This document shows, piece by piece, positions 46,840 through 56,177 of a stretch of DNA of 64,000 bases. How positions within the stretch are numbered: position 1 is the first letter of the stretch; each line of letters starts with the position of its first letter. This DNA is from JACRDG01 sp963760985 (GTDB lineage Bacteria; Desulfobacterota; Desulfomonilia; Desulfomonilales; Desulfomonilaceae). A model generated the notes under the pieces. The model saw only the letters and a list, made by a program, of their open reading frames with translations. It made no database searches and had not been told where the DNA came from. A program made the position numbers and the translations under genes. The stretch spans positions 248,001 to 312,000 of the forward strand of contig CAVXFM010000016.1 in assembly GCA_963760985.1 (NCBI GenBank), written 5' to 3'.

Positions 46840-48117
46840 TCAGGCACTCGCCGCTGCCGCTTCAAGCGTCATCTCAATGTCTCCGTCCTGGTGGGCAGCC
46901 CCCACGAACCATGCCTCAAACGGCGATGGCGCGAGGTAAACACCCCGCTCCAACATCTTTCCGAAGAAGTTCACGAACGCTTGCCGATCCGAGGCCAACG
47001 CTTCTTCGTAACAGGTGACCGGGCCTGGATGAAAGAAAAGAGAAAACATGCTTCCTACCCGATTGAGAGTATGAGGAATCTCCTTCTCTCTGAGGATTTG
47101 TGACAAACCGTTCGTGAGACGAGCGGACTTACGCTCGAGTTCCGCATACGGGTTATCTCGTTTGAGGATTTTGAGGGTGGTCAGGCCCGCGGCCACAGCC
47201 AAAGGGTTTCCCGACAGAGTGCCTGCCTGATACACGCCTCCGACCGGGGCCAGATGCTCCATCACGCTCCTCCGGCCTCCAAAGGCAGCCAGAGGCAAAC
47301 CCCCTCCGATGATTTTGCCCAGGCAGGTGAGGTCCGGGGTGATGCCGTAGCGTTCCTGTGCTCCGCCCAACCCCAGGCGAAAGCCGGTGATTACCTCATC
47401 GAGGATGAGCAATGCTCCCTCACGAGAGCACAGGTCTCTGAGACCTTGGAGGAATCCGTCTCGTGGAGGTACCACGCCCATGTTCCCGGCCACAGGTTCC
47501 ACGATTATTGCCGCGATTGTCCTGGGATGATCGTCCAGTACCGGGTAATCGCATCGAGGTCGTTGAAGGGAAAAACCAGGGTCTGCGCTACCACACCAGC
47601 CGGAACCCCCAGAGAATCAGGGATCGCAAAGGTGGCTGCGCCCGACCCGGCCTTGGCCAGAAGCCCGTCGCTATGCCCGTGGTAGCACCCCGAGAATTTC
47701 ACGATGAGGTCGCGGCCCGTAACCCCCCGCGCGAGTCGGATGGCTGACATGGTGGCTTCTGTGCCGGAGTTGACAAGCCGGACCATTTCAACGGACGGAA
47801 CCATCTCGGTGATTGTGCGGGCCATCTCCAATTCTCGGCGTGTGGGTGCCCCAAAGGACGTCCCGTTTCCCATGGCCTCGTGGAGAGCTTCCAGAATTTC
47901 CGGGTGAGCGTGGCCCAAAATGAGTGGGCCCCACGAGCCCACATAATCGATAAACTCGTTTCCGTCCTCGTCCACGATCCTGGACCCTCTGCCCGAACGG
48001 ATCACCCGTGGCGGCAGGCCAACCGCCCTGAATGCCCGAACCGGGGAGTTGACGCCTCCGGGAATAACCTCTACGGCTTGGCGAAAAAGTGATTCAGATG
48101 TGTTGGTACCTGTTCAT
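46840..48117 (-). CDS. hemL: Glutamate-1-semialdehyde 2,1-aminomutase, two indels
   Basis: Three frames rebuild a 425-aa GSA aminomutase. ESLFRQAVEVIPGGVNSPVRAFRAVG opens the protein, SGCYHGHSDGLLAKAGSG and NSGTEATMSAIRLARG mark the PLP fold, and LGKIIGGGLPLAAFGG contains the PLP-binding Lys. One extra base beside GTAC at 48106-48109 separates the first codons, and one missing base beside GTAC at 47538-47541 breaks the middle (expected ITRVLDDHPRTIAAIIVEPVAG). HemL makes 5-aminolevulinate for tetrapyrroles. ATG 48117 is the best start. The ahb-type gene follows upstream on the same strand (263-nt gap), linking it to heme synthesis by the siroheme route. Confidence 0.93.
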
Positions 48118-48380
48118 AGTCCGTATCCTTCCCTCCGAGGTCCCACGGTATTTTTCTTAAAAAGGAAGAAATCGCAACGGTCCACCGAGACGAGCTTATG
48201 TCTTGGAATCACCCCAAGGGCAGGTGTGGAGGTCGAGATGTTTCTTCGCCTCCCACGCATCGGGCCGTACCCCGTCCGCGAGCCCTTCTGACCCATTACC
48301 CAGAGACTTGGTCGTCCTCCCCTGGCCTACCGTGGTGCCATGGCGCACGACTGAAATGAATTCCGCGCGGTCGCGTTCGG

Positions 48381-48881
48381 TCATTCATCCGGCTGCTCGT
48401 CGTCGGAGAAGTAGGTCATACTGATCTTTTTCAGTTCTCGCTTGCTGAAGAGTATTTCGTACTCATTCACGCCTGAAAGCTTGGCCATTTCTTGGACGAT
48501 TTCCAGGCAACCTTCTTCGGTGGACGCATGAACCATGGTGAACAGGGTGCCACGTTTCTCTCCGAACGGAGGCCGCTCATAGCAGTGGGTCACCTGAGGA
48601 ATGCCTGCCAGAAGCTGACCCACCTGATCGATCCGATCGGGCTCCGGTTTCCACACGACCATGCCGTTAAAGCCGATTCCCGCCTCGATGTGACGGATCA
48701 TGGCTCCCATTCTGCGGATAAGGCCCTCATCGAGCATCTGCTTGATGCGGCGAATCACCTCGGCTTCGGTAGTCCCGAGACCTGCTGCGATCGTTGCGTA
48801 CGGTTCCCGCTCGTCGCCCAGATCTCCCTGAAGAGCCACCAGGATTCCTTTGTCGATAGTGTCCAACTGCCTTGTGGACAT
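48381..48881 (-). CDS. Lrp/AsnC-type siroheme decarboxylase subunit (AhbA/AhbB family)
   Basis: The 166-aa protein has an N-terminal HTH-like segment (YATIAAGLGTTEAEVIRRIKQMLDEGLIRRMGAMIRHIEAGIGFNGMVVWK) and an AsnC-type fold with VTHCYERPPFGEKRGTLFTMVHAST and the C-terminal SKRELKKISMTYF, the hallmark of AhbA/AhbB. These form the heterodimer that decarboxylates siroheme to didecarboxysiroheme in the alternative heme pathway of sulfate reducers and archaea. Whether it is A or B cannot be settled; the partner subunit is not in the window. ATG 48881 follows GGAGCAAGCATT. Confidence 0.88.
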   Translation of the reverse strand: MSTRQLDTIDKGILVALQGDLGDEREPYATIAAGLGTTEAEVIRRIKQMLDEGLIRRMGAMIRHIEAGIGFNGMVVWKPEPDRIDQVGQLLAGIPQVTHCYERPPFGEKRGTLFTMVHASTEEGCLEIVQEMAKLSGVNEYEILFSKRELKKISMTYFSDDEQPDE

Positions 48882-48931
48882 AATGCTTGCTCCCTCGCTG
48901 AACTGCGTTACTATAATGCTCCGAGGCGTGT

Positions 48932-49655
48932 ATGAACAGAGAAAACAGCATGATGTGCATGGTCTTTGCCATGGGAATGGAAGCGTATCCGTTTCTCCGC
49001 CGGGTGGAGGTCACTCAACGCTGGCGCAAGGGGTCTGCCACTGTACAGGACGGTCTTTTTTGAGGGCCATATTCTGTTGGTCGTGAAAAGCGGTGTGGGG
49101 CCGGCCAAAGCCCACGCGGCCATCGAGAAGCTCCACCTGCGTCCGTCAGCGATTCTCAGCGTGGGCACAGCAGGCGCCCTGGCTGAGGGGCTCCGAGTGG
49201 GAGACATTGTCGTGGCTTCGGACACCCTTTCGGAAAAGGAAGTTGATGCCCCCTTAACGTGTTCCCCGGCCCTGCAGGACGCGCTTCGCTGCGCGTGTGA
49301 GAGGGAAGGATTCCGCTCCAGGAAAGGCAGCGTGATCACCATGCCCAAAGCGGTGATTCGCACCGCGGATCGTCGACAGCTTCATGCAGCCACAGGAGCG
49401 CTCGCAGTGGACATGGAGAGCCATGCCTTGAACCGCCAAGCACGGAAGCTGGGAGTGCCGTTTGCCTGCCTGAGGGTTATCTCTGACGACATCCATGCGG
49501 ACATCCTTCCCGCCAAGCCGGATGTGCGGCACCTGTGGCGGTACCCGCGCCAGGCTCCGACGGTGCTGAGGTCGATCCTGCAATTGCGAAAATTCCTCAA
49601 GAACTTCAGGGCTGCCATTCGCATCCTTCCTCCTGGTATCTGGTACGGTTTATAA
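48932..49655 (+). CDS. Nucleoside phosphorylase-superfamily protein (MTA/SAH or futalosine nucleosidase-like), frameshifted
   Basis: The start ATG 48932 (GAGG 6 nt upstream) gives MCMVFAMGMEAYPFLRRVEV, typical of the family's first strand, then the frame closes. The next frame carries HILLVVKSGVGPAKAHAAIEKL, SVGTAGALAEGLRVGDIVVASD and AVDMESHALNRQA, with the conserved ME-S ribose-binding Glu. Loss of one T in the T6 run at about 49060-49066, or one base near the GTAC at 49042, joins them as about 240 aa. Enzymes of this family cleave MTA/SAH or futalosine; the substrate is not resolved. It is divergent from the ahb-hemL pair. Confidence 0.75.
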
Positions 49656-49775
49656 GAGATTCGGAACGAGTACGTGAAGACGCGAATTCGCTGATTGACA
49701 GCCCTCGTGAGATCGCCTAAAATCTCGTGTCTATCCTGGCCTTCCATTGACCATGCCATTTCATTCGGGGAAGCG

Positions 49776-52437
49776 ATGACGCGATTTCTGGAAAAGTATC
49801 TCAAGATCTACGCACACGAGTCTTCCCGGTTCCTGTGGATCGCATCCATCTTCTTTGCAATCTTTCTGGTCACCGCAGTGTTCCGCAACTTTGTGGACAC
49901 CGCATTCCTCAAGCGGTACGGACCTCAATACATTCCCCAGATGTTGGTGATCAACGCGGGACTTACCTTCGTCGTCTTCGCGATTGCGGACCGACTGGGC
50001 CGCCGATTCAAGGATCACACGCTTCTCATAGGGTTTCTCATCTTCTATGCGGTTGCCAGTGCGGTTCTTTTCTTCATGGTGCGCGCGGACATCAGTATCG
50101 CATACCCGATCCTTTATCAGCTCCTCTATCTCCTGGATGCGATATTGCTGGTGTACCTCTGGAACATCGCGGGGGATCTTTTTGACGCACGACAGGGAAA
50201 GAGAGTCTTTCCGCTGATCACTGCGGGCCAAGTGCTCGGCACCACACTCGGCAGCTTCGGCACCAAGCCCTTCACCGCATACTTCGGAGAAAACCCGTCC
50301 CTGCTGCTTTTTGCAGTGGTGTGTTTGGGAACTGCTATTTTCGTGGCGCGTTCGGCAGCCGGTCGTTTGGGTAAGACCAACCCCAAAGCCAGGGGCACTA
50401 AGGCTGCCGGCCGCACGGTGAGTCTTCGCGAGGTCCCGGGTCTGATGAAACAGTATCCTATCCTCCGCTACCTCGTGATAACCGGCCTGATCCCCAACAT
50501 CCTGTTGCCCATATTTCTCTATCAATTTAGCGTGATAGCGAACCATTCGTTTGCCTCGGAGCAGTCCCTCATCTCTTTCCTGAGTGTGTTTCGCGGACTG
50601 ACCACGTTGACGACGTTCGTGCTTTTGTTCTTCATGGGACGTCTCTATTCCTCGATGGGCCTCACCAATGCGTCTTTGGTCCATCCGTTGAATTTTGTGC
50701 TCTTGTTCGGTTCGCTGGTCCCGTTTTTCAACATCTATGTGGCTTGCTACGGGCAGTTCAGTGCCATCCTTATACAGAGATCCATCGCAGGACCGGTCAA
50801 TAAGGTGCTCTTCAACATCGTGCCAGGGGAGTTGATGGCCTGGAGCCGCACGTTTATTCGGGGCACGGTGATCAAAGTCGGCATGCTTGCGGGCGCGCTC
50901 ATGATGATATTCCTCAAGCCGGTGGTAAGCGCACGCCTTCTCGCAGTACCCGCGCTCGTCTTCGCACTGTACTGGGTTGTGGAGACTCTGTTTTTCCGAA
51001 AGCACTACAAGCGTATTCTCAAACAGGTCATCGTAGAGAAACAAATAGACTTCGACCAGATTGAATCCGTGCGGGCCTTCGACAGTGGTGGAGCGGCAAT
51101 GGAACTGGCGCCTGTCGACGTGGAAAGCCGCGTCGACGAAACAGGGCTTGAGGAAACCCGTAAGATCACTGCAGTTGAACCGGAAGTGGCCCTCAAACTC
51201 CTCGACGATGAGAATCCTATTACCAGGGCAGAAGCGGCAGCGTCATTCGTCATGAGCAAGGATATTCGGGCAGTGCGCAGATTGATTCGCGGTCTCGCGG
51301 ACCCGGATGACGAGGTGCGAAAAGCCGCGATGGACGCATTGGTGAGCTACCGTGAGGCTATCCTGCCCTTTCTGGAAGTGTCCCTGCTCGAAGCCACTCC
51401 ACGCGCCAAACAGGGGATTCTCGAAGTTATCCGCGTGTCCGGTCTCAAAGAGTTTGAGATGATGCCCTTTGTGGGCAAAGAACTCGGCCGGGCGTACAGC
51501 AATCTGGTGGCCCTTCGATGCTTGGAACGGATCAAAGACCACCAGAGCGTCGACATGCTCAGTAGACATCTTCAGGAGATCAACGACGAAATCCTGAGTC
51601 TGATCTTTTACGCGCTATGGGTGTACCATGCGGATATGCGACTGCTCTACCAGGCACTCAGATCCGAAACAGCTTCAATTGCAGTGGAGCTGCTGGAGAG
51701 TTCGGTCCATAAGGACATGGCTGCGTTTCTCGTGCCCTTGATCGAGGATATCCCCCTGGATCAGAAGATCCAGGCCGGCAGAAGTCTTTTCCCGCTCATG
51801 CGCAACGACAGTACCCGAGCGCGTGCTCACCCTTCTGGCCCAGGACAAGGATACGGTCACCAGAATGCTCACCATGTACGTGATCGGCGAACAAATGCCA
51901 GTGTACACTTTTGTCCCTGTGGTTGAGTCCGGGCTCGAGGACGACTCCCCTGACGTGAGACAGATCGCTCATTACGCTATCCAGCGCATAAAGAACGAGG
52001 TGGCTGAGATGCCTGATGTTATAGAAAGAATCAATAAACTTCGGGAGTTTTCCATATTCGAGGGAATGGGCATTCGGGAACTCCACGCGATCGCATCGGT
52101 GATAAGCGTGGAAAACTTCGATCGAGGCGACGTCATGATCAAGGAAGGCGAAGACAACACTTCGATCTACTTGGTAGTGAGGGGCAAAGTCACCATTTAC
52201 GAAGGTTTCGGCACGCCCAACCAGCGAGAAAAAGTGACCATCGGCGAAGGCTCGTTTCTCGGTGAGCTCAGCCTGTTCTCCCGCATGCCGCCCAATGCTA
52301 CCTGCGTGGCAGCCGACCCCACCGAGGCGTACGTGCTGCGGCATTATCAGTTCCAGGAGATTATGAGAGTTTACCCGCAGATGGGCATAAATCTTTGCAA
52401 GTTCTTTACTACCAAGCTCCGCCAGACCGCCTACTGA
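49776..52437 (+). CDS. Transporter-HEAT-cyclic-nucleotide-binding fusion protein, frameshifted
   Basis: About 886 aa in three parts. Residues 1-420 form about 12 membrane helices, with FRNFVDTAFLKRYGPQYIPQMLVINAGLTFVVFAIADRLGRRF and WNIAGDLFDARQGKRVFPLITAGQVLGTTLGS, resembling MFS/ADP-ATP (Npt1-like) carriers. Residues about 470-720 are HEAT-like repeats (VRRLIRGLADPDDEVRKAAMDALVSYREA). Residues about 740-886 are a cNMP-binding fold (FEGMGIRELHAIASVISVENFDRGDVMIKEGEDNTSIYLVVRGKVTIY ... GSFLGELSLFS). One extra C in GTACCC at 51811-51816 breaks the frame in the last HEAT unit. Ligand-controlled transport is an inference. Start ATG 49776 has GGGGAAGCG upstream. Confidence 0.82.
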
Positions 52438-52694
52438 TTGCACTCCCCTACCACAAGGGCCGCGGGCGAGATTTTCCACGCGATGGCCGAGCGTGATGAC
52501 CGATTGGTACCGAGACACATCACGGCCAGCCGGTTCCTTCCTGCCTTGCTCCTTCGACGTATCGCGGTCCGTACAAAAAAAATCCCCAGCGCGGGCCCGG
52601 GAACCAGAGGTGCCGTCGACGGATCTCCGACGATGTCCCAAAAAAACAGCCGGCCGGATGATCCGTCAACGTATCTCAGAGGAAGAACGGGGCA

Positions 52695-53045
52695 TCAATA
52701 CCACGCCATGGGAGACCCACCCGAATCACACGGAGGGGGGCAGGGCATTGGTCCGCAAGGGGGCGGACACGGCATGGGCCCGCATGGAGGCGGACACGGC
52801 ATCGGCCCGCAAGCCATGGGCGTTGGCTTGCACTTCGTGATCGGGCCCGCGTATCCCCCCATTTGCATGGGCATGGGCCCCGTGGGACAGCCCGAGGGCG
52901 GACACATACCTGGGGCTCCCATGGCTGGTCCGCCCATGCTGTAAGTGGATCGTTTTCCCTTTGCTGCCACGTAGGCCTGCCCTGACGGCACAGCCACAGC
53001 CAGAACAAAGGCCACGCAGAGACCTACTACAAGAATGCGCATCAT
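52695..53045 (-). CDS. Exported Gly/Pro/Met/Cys-rich protein with CGPMPCPPP repeats
   Basis: ATG 53045 (53042 also possible) follows AAGGAGTTGGG and encodes a Sec signal (MRILVVGLCVAFVLAVAVPSGQA). The mature part of about 90 aa is Gly/Pro/Met-rich (GGPAMGAPGMCPPSGCPTGPMPMQMGG) and ends with three tandem nine-residue units CGPMPCPPP. Together with the protein at 41581 it shares PCPPP runs and spaced Cys. It may be a metal-binding (Cys and Met ligands), adhesive or structural surface protein; this is inference. A consensus promoter and two palindromes lie upstream. The plus-strand frame opposite is considered a shadow. Confidence 0.75.
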   Translation of the reverse strand: MMRILVVGLCVAFVLAVAVPSGQAYVAAKGKRSTYSMGGPAMGAPGMCPPSGCPTGPMPMQMGGYAGPITKCKPTPMACGPMPCPPPCGPMPCPPPCGPMPCPPPCDSGGSPMAWY

Positions 53046-53076
53046 ACCCAACTCCTTCCTCGGTAGGCTTACATGC

Positions 53077-53096
53077 TTATCAGTTAAATCTGATAA
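53077..53096 (-). promoter_or_regulatory. Operator-like palindrome TTATCAG-N6-CTGATAA
   Basis: A perfect 7-bp inverted repeat lies 32-51 nt upstream of ATG 53045 and about 20 nt downstream of the -10 at 53117-53122, so it falls in the predicted 5' leader. It may be a repressor site or an mRNA hairpin. Confidence 0.4.
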
Positions 53097-53116
53097 TTAT
53101 TTGTATTCACGCCGGT

Positions 53117-53146
53117 AATATATCATGATCACATCATTTCTGTCAA
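53117..53146 (-). promoter_or_regulatory. Strong sigma-70-type promoter with internal palindrome
   Basis: On the minus strand TTGACA (53146-53141), 18 nt and TATATT (53122-53117) precede the CPPP-protein gene. The spacer contains ATGAT-N3-ATCAT (53125-53137), placed where a regulator would block or remodel the promoter. Confidence 0.6.
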
Positions 53147-53577
53147 TCAGTTTATGTGGAATTAGAGATATACCAGATAATAGGCTAGAATAACACCATA
53201 ATCATGATAAAGCGCTGCAGCGCCGTTCGGCCGAGAGCGACAAAGGTAATCATCTCTTGACCGTCCGTACTCACCGTGTTATCCAGTTTAACCAATACCG
53301 AATTGCGTTCCGAGGATCGCGGCGACGTCCCTGACTTGAGGCGGTGCGAACTGCCCATCTGTCCCAATGCCGCACGCGACTGAAGCCCAGATGCAGGGAA
53401 CTGCGGAAGAACGGGTGGGGCAAGACCGTTGGCTCTTGACCCAGACGGTCGTGAGTCCACGCAGGCAACCCATGTGGATAAAATGATGCCTTAGTTGGGT
53501 TTCGGCTGGTCTGTCTTTGACCGATTCAGGACGCTGTGGAGAACGAACGCGGTCTACGTCTTCGGGAAGGAGGATCT
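53147..53577. other. 430-bp gap, no gene recognised
   Basis: Short minus-strand frames (for example 53185-53460) show no family resemblance. The first 60 bp are AT-rich and belong to the promoter area of the CPPP protein. Confidence 0.4.
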
Positions 53578-54054
53578 ATGTTTTCCCGGTTGTTGAGCCG
53601 TGATGATGCTGCTTATTTGCTGGATTTGGAGGACATGACCCAACTGGATCAGGCTTTGTCCGACGGTGAGCTTCAGCCGGCGAAGAGCGGTCCGAGAGGC
53701 GATCGCGTCCGCGTGGGGGATGTCGTGATGTTCAGGCTGGCCGAGGTAATGCGCGGACTGGGGGTGGAGTCAGACAAGTCCGTGCGGTACGCGGAAGCCG
53801 TGTTGGGGTCACGACTCGTCACGCACGACGCCAACCTGATGGAATGGGTGGAGAACGAGACGCAAGACCTCTTCTGTCTGATCGCAGACGGTCAACTCGC
53901 GCGCATCTTTCTGAGAAACAAGGACGATTTCAGGGAAGTTGAGGTGGGCGCGGTGAAACCCGTGCTCTTTCCTTCCACGCGGTGCGAGATCAACGTCTTC
54001 CGCGTGATCAGGCCCGTCATTTATCGAGCTCGGCAACTGCTGGGGAAGGAGTGA
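53578..54054 (+). CDS. Uncharacterised 158-aa protein
   Basis: ATG 53578 lies behind AAGGAGGATCT, a very strong ribosome-binding site. The N-terminus (RDDAAYLLDLEDMTQLDQALSDGELQPAKSGPRGDRVRVGDVVMFRLAEVMRGLGV) looks like a MerR/excisionase-type winged helix selecting a marker and could bind DNA. The C-terminal half is mixed alpha/beta with VTHDANLMEWVENETQDLFCLIADGQLARIFLRNKDDF. No membrane or export signal is present. The family is not recognised, and the DNA-binding idea is tentative. Confidence 0.7.
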   Translation: MFSRLLSRDDAAYLLDLEDMTQLDQALSDGELQPAKSGPRGDRVRVGDVVMFRLAEVMRGLGVESDKSVRYAEAVLGSRLVTHDANLMEWVENETQDLFCLIADGQLARIFLRNKDDFREVEVGAVKPVLFPSTRCEINVFRVIRPVIYRARQLLGKE

Positions 54055-54086
54055 AGCCCCACGCGTTTCGCGCGCCTTATCGTAAC

Positions 54087-54383
54087 CTATTTTGCTTTGA
54101 CGCATCCCTTAAGCTCAAGGGCCTTTACCACTGAGTCGAGTTGCTTCTTTGCCGCCTGCTTCTTGAGCTTATAGTTTCGGATCATCTCCACACTTCCCAT
54201 TTCAATGGCTGATCCCAGGACCGTATCCACGGTTTTCAAATCGTCCTTGCACGAATCCGCGATGCGTAGCAATTCAGGGCAGCTCTTGACGACCAAATCA
54301 TCGGCAAGCGCGGCGCTTCCTGCGGAGAATGCGACCAGCGCTGCACAGGCCAGCGCCAGCAATACCTTGGTGGATCTTCCCAT
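54087..54383 (-). CDS. Small exported helical protein
   Basis: The 98-aa protein starts with a textbook Sec signal (STKVLLALACAALVAFSAGSAALA) behind GGAGGCTTTTCG. The mature part is helical with three Cys (KSCPELL, DSCKDDL, KGCVKAK) and Lys-rich segments. It recalls other small exported Cys-containing proteins in this window (11925-12357, 41581-41889), though without detectable sequence identity. It converges on 53578-54054 with 32 nt between the stops. Confidence 0.72.
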   Translation of the reverse strand: MGRSTKVLLALACAALVAFSAGSAALADDLVVKSCPELLRIADSCKDDLKTVDTVLGSAIEMGSVEMIRNYKLKKQAAKKQLDSVVKALELKGCVKAK

Positions 54384-54565
54384 CGAAAAGCCTCCGTTCT
54401 TGCGAGTAGGACCGCAACGGTCCTCGCGGTTCTCGTTTGTGACAGGGTCGCTGCTTCCTGTCTACGTGGGCTTATATCACACCTGAGGAGTCATGCAACC
54501 ATAATAAGTTTTTCTGTCAGGTAAATAGGCCGAGAACAGAGGGAAAGTAGTGACATATATTCTCA

Positions 54566-55372
54566 TCATCTCAATATGAGACATGAAAAACTGAAAATAA
54601 GCGCGCAGCCAACGCCTACCCAGTCTCTCACGGAAAACACCAGCGATCGATACTCGGATCGCGGTTCGCCAGGCCGAAACCCGCGGCTGGCCATCGCGTC
54701 GGCAAGTCGTTCCCCGCGTCTGAGGGTGCCCAGGATTGCGGGCATCAAAACCGCAACCAGGTTCTGGGCCCGGCTCACTGCCGATCCATGGCCGAAATCG
54801 ACGCCTCTGGCCTTCTGCGCGTCGATGATGTTTCTGAGTTCCTGCTGAAAAAGCGGTATGAACCTCATGGCCATCAGTACCACTAGCGCAAAATCTTCTA
54901 CAGGAACCCTGAACCGCTTAAGAGGACGGGCCAGTCGTTCGCACCCTTTGGTGAGTTCGTGAGGCGTGGTCGTGAAGGTGAGCGTCATGGAAAGCACAAT
55001 TGCCGTGCCAAGCTGCACTGAGAGGATGATGCTTGACCTGACAGCTTCGGCAAAGAATGGCAAGACGTGGTCAGCCACCACAACAGGGGTGTGTCCGGGG
55101 CCGACGAACAGATTGATGGCCGCAGTGATCGCGAGCATCCACCTGAAGCGCGACAAAGCCCCTGTCCATATCCTCCACCCCACGCGGCTCACGATCGCCA
55201 ACACCAAGGCAGCGCTGGCACTGGCTACAGCTCCGAAGGCGGAATGGCCGACGAACACGCCGATCAGCATCAGAATCAGCCCCACAAGCTTGGTTCGAGG
55301 GTCCAGCTTGTGGAGCACCGACGTGCCGGGAACATAGCCGCCAAGGAAGACGTCAAGTGAGGTGAAAGCCAT
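54566..55372 (-). CDS. ECF transporter T component (EcfT/CbiQ-like)
   Basis: The 268-aa protein begins with VPGTSVLHKLDPRTKLVGLILMLI, the conserved EcfT opening (xDPRxKL), has about five helices, and carries the two coupling motifs on the cytoplasmic helices: DAQKARGVDF and ADAMASRGF (Ala-Arg-Gly type). T components join a substrate-specific S protein to the ATPases in vitamin or metal importers. No EcfA or S gene is adjacent, so this gene stands alone; partners must be elsewhere. A candidate S-like protein in the window is the Gx transporter at 33088, but nothing links them. Confidence 0.85.
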   Translation of the reverse strand: MAFTSLDVFLGGYVPGTSVLHKLDPRTKLVGLILMLIGVFVGHSAFGAVASASAALVLAIVSRVGWRIWTGALSRFRWMLAITAAINLFVGPGHTPVVVADHVLPFFAEAVRSSIILSVQLGTAIVLSMTLTFTTTPHELTKGCERLARPLKRFRVPVEDFALVVLMAMRFIPLFQQELRNIIDAQKARGVDFGHGSAVSRAQNLVAVLMPAILGTLRRGERLADAMASRGFRPGEPRSEYRSLVFSVRDWVGVGCALIFSFSCLILR

Positions 55373-55396
55373 CAGGCAAGTGTAAGAGCGCTATTC

Positions 55397-55480
55397 ATAC
55401 CGATTCGCTTTCAAACGAATAAGATCGTAGGGCAGGGGATCCTCTGCCGGCAACCTGCGCCAAGGTGCGCAGGCAAAAGC
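55397..55480 (+). repeat. C-family repeat, partial
   Basis: CATACCGATTCGCTTTCAAACGA..ATCGTAGGGCAGGGGATCCTC matches the start of the 56178 and 30715 copies, then diverges at about 55450. The following GCCGGCAACCTGCGCCAAGG includes a short palindrome (CCTGCGCCAAGGTGCGCAGG). Confidence 0.45.
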
Positions 55481-55718
55481 GAAACAATATCAGGCCCTGC
55501 TCTCCTTCCTGCTGAACATATCCGTGGTCGGTGCGGTCGGCCCGAGCCGCTCGCTAGGCTCGGAGCCGAGCCGAGGCTCGTGACGAACCTTACCACCGCG
55601 TCCCTTGTGAGTGAAGAGCTTCTCGTGCTATGACACAGAACCCATGAGGGCAATTTGCCGGAATCACGTGCCAACCGCACGGTATCCAGGCGCATTATTC
55701 CGCGAAAGAGGCAACGCG

Positions 55719-56165
55719 TTGTCAACAGAGAATTACGAAGAACTGACGCTCTTGAAGCGAACCGGGGCTCCCCGGCCCGATAGTCCGGATGAAGCGGGCT
55801 TGGAAAGTTTTCCCAACAAATATCCGTCCAGGGATTATTACGTGGTGTTCGATTGCCCCGAGTTCACCAGCCTGTGTCCTATTACAGGCCAACCGGACTT
55901 CGCGCGGATCACGATCACGTACATTCCCCATCTGAAATGCCTGGAATCAAAGTCATTGAAGTTTTATCTCTTTTCTTTCAGAAACGTCGGAATGTTTCAC
56001 GAGGAGATTACAAACCGAATTCTTGACGATCTGGTCGCGGCATGCCAGCCGCGGTGGGCCAGGGTGAAGGGAGCGATGAATCCCCGGGGAGGGATCTCCA
56101 TCGACGTGACCGCTGAATACTGCCTGCCCGGATTCCAGAGAGCCGCAATAGCCGAAGCCCCTTGA
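55719..56165 (+). CDS. queF: NADPH-dependent 7-cyano-7-deazaguanine reductase
   Basis: The protein of about 148 aa has the QueF signature: VFDCPEFTSLCPITGQPDFARITITYIPHLKCLESKSLKFYLFSFRNVGMFHEEITNRILDDL. The Cys in EFTSLCP forms the thioimide with preQ0, and ESKSLKxYLxSFRN is the NADPH/substrate motif. It reduces preQ0 to preQ1 for queuosine in tRNA. TTG 55719, with GAAAGAGG upstream, gives a length typical of the short (YkvM) form; earlier codons add unrelated residues. No other que genes are adjacent. Confidence 0.95.
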   Translation: MSTENYEELTLLKRTGAPRPDSPDEAGLESFPNKYPSRDYYVVFDCPEFTSLCPITGQPDFARITITYIPHLKCLESKSLKFYLFSFRNVGMFHEEITNRILDDLVAACQPRWARVKGAMNPRGGISIDVTAEYCLPGFQRAAIAEAP

Positions 56166-56177
56166 AACGGCAGATGG

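Noticed and set aside
3475..52437. Programmed frameshifting or pseudogenisation of the individual broken genes
   Set aside because: Too many essential genes are affected, no slippery-site plus downstream structure is consistently present, and a common sequence context (GTAC, CAGAAAC) explains many cases better.
52438..52944. Plus-strand ORF opposite the CPPP protein
   Set aside because: No ribosome-binding site; its His/Gly-rich repeats are the antisense of the CGPMPCPPP units, and the minus strand has a signal peptide and promoter.
53185..53460. 91-aa minus-strand ORF
   Set aside because: No similarity, no ribosome-binding site; probably chance.
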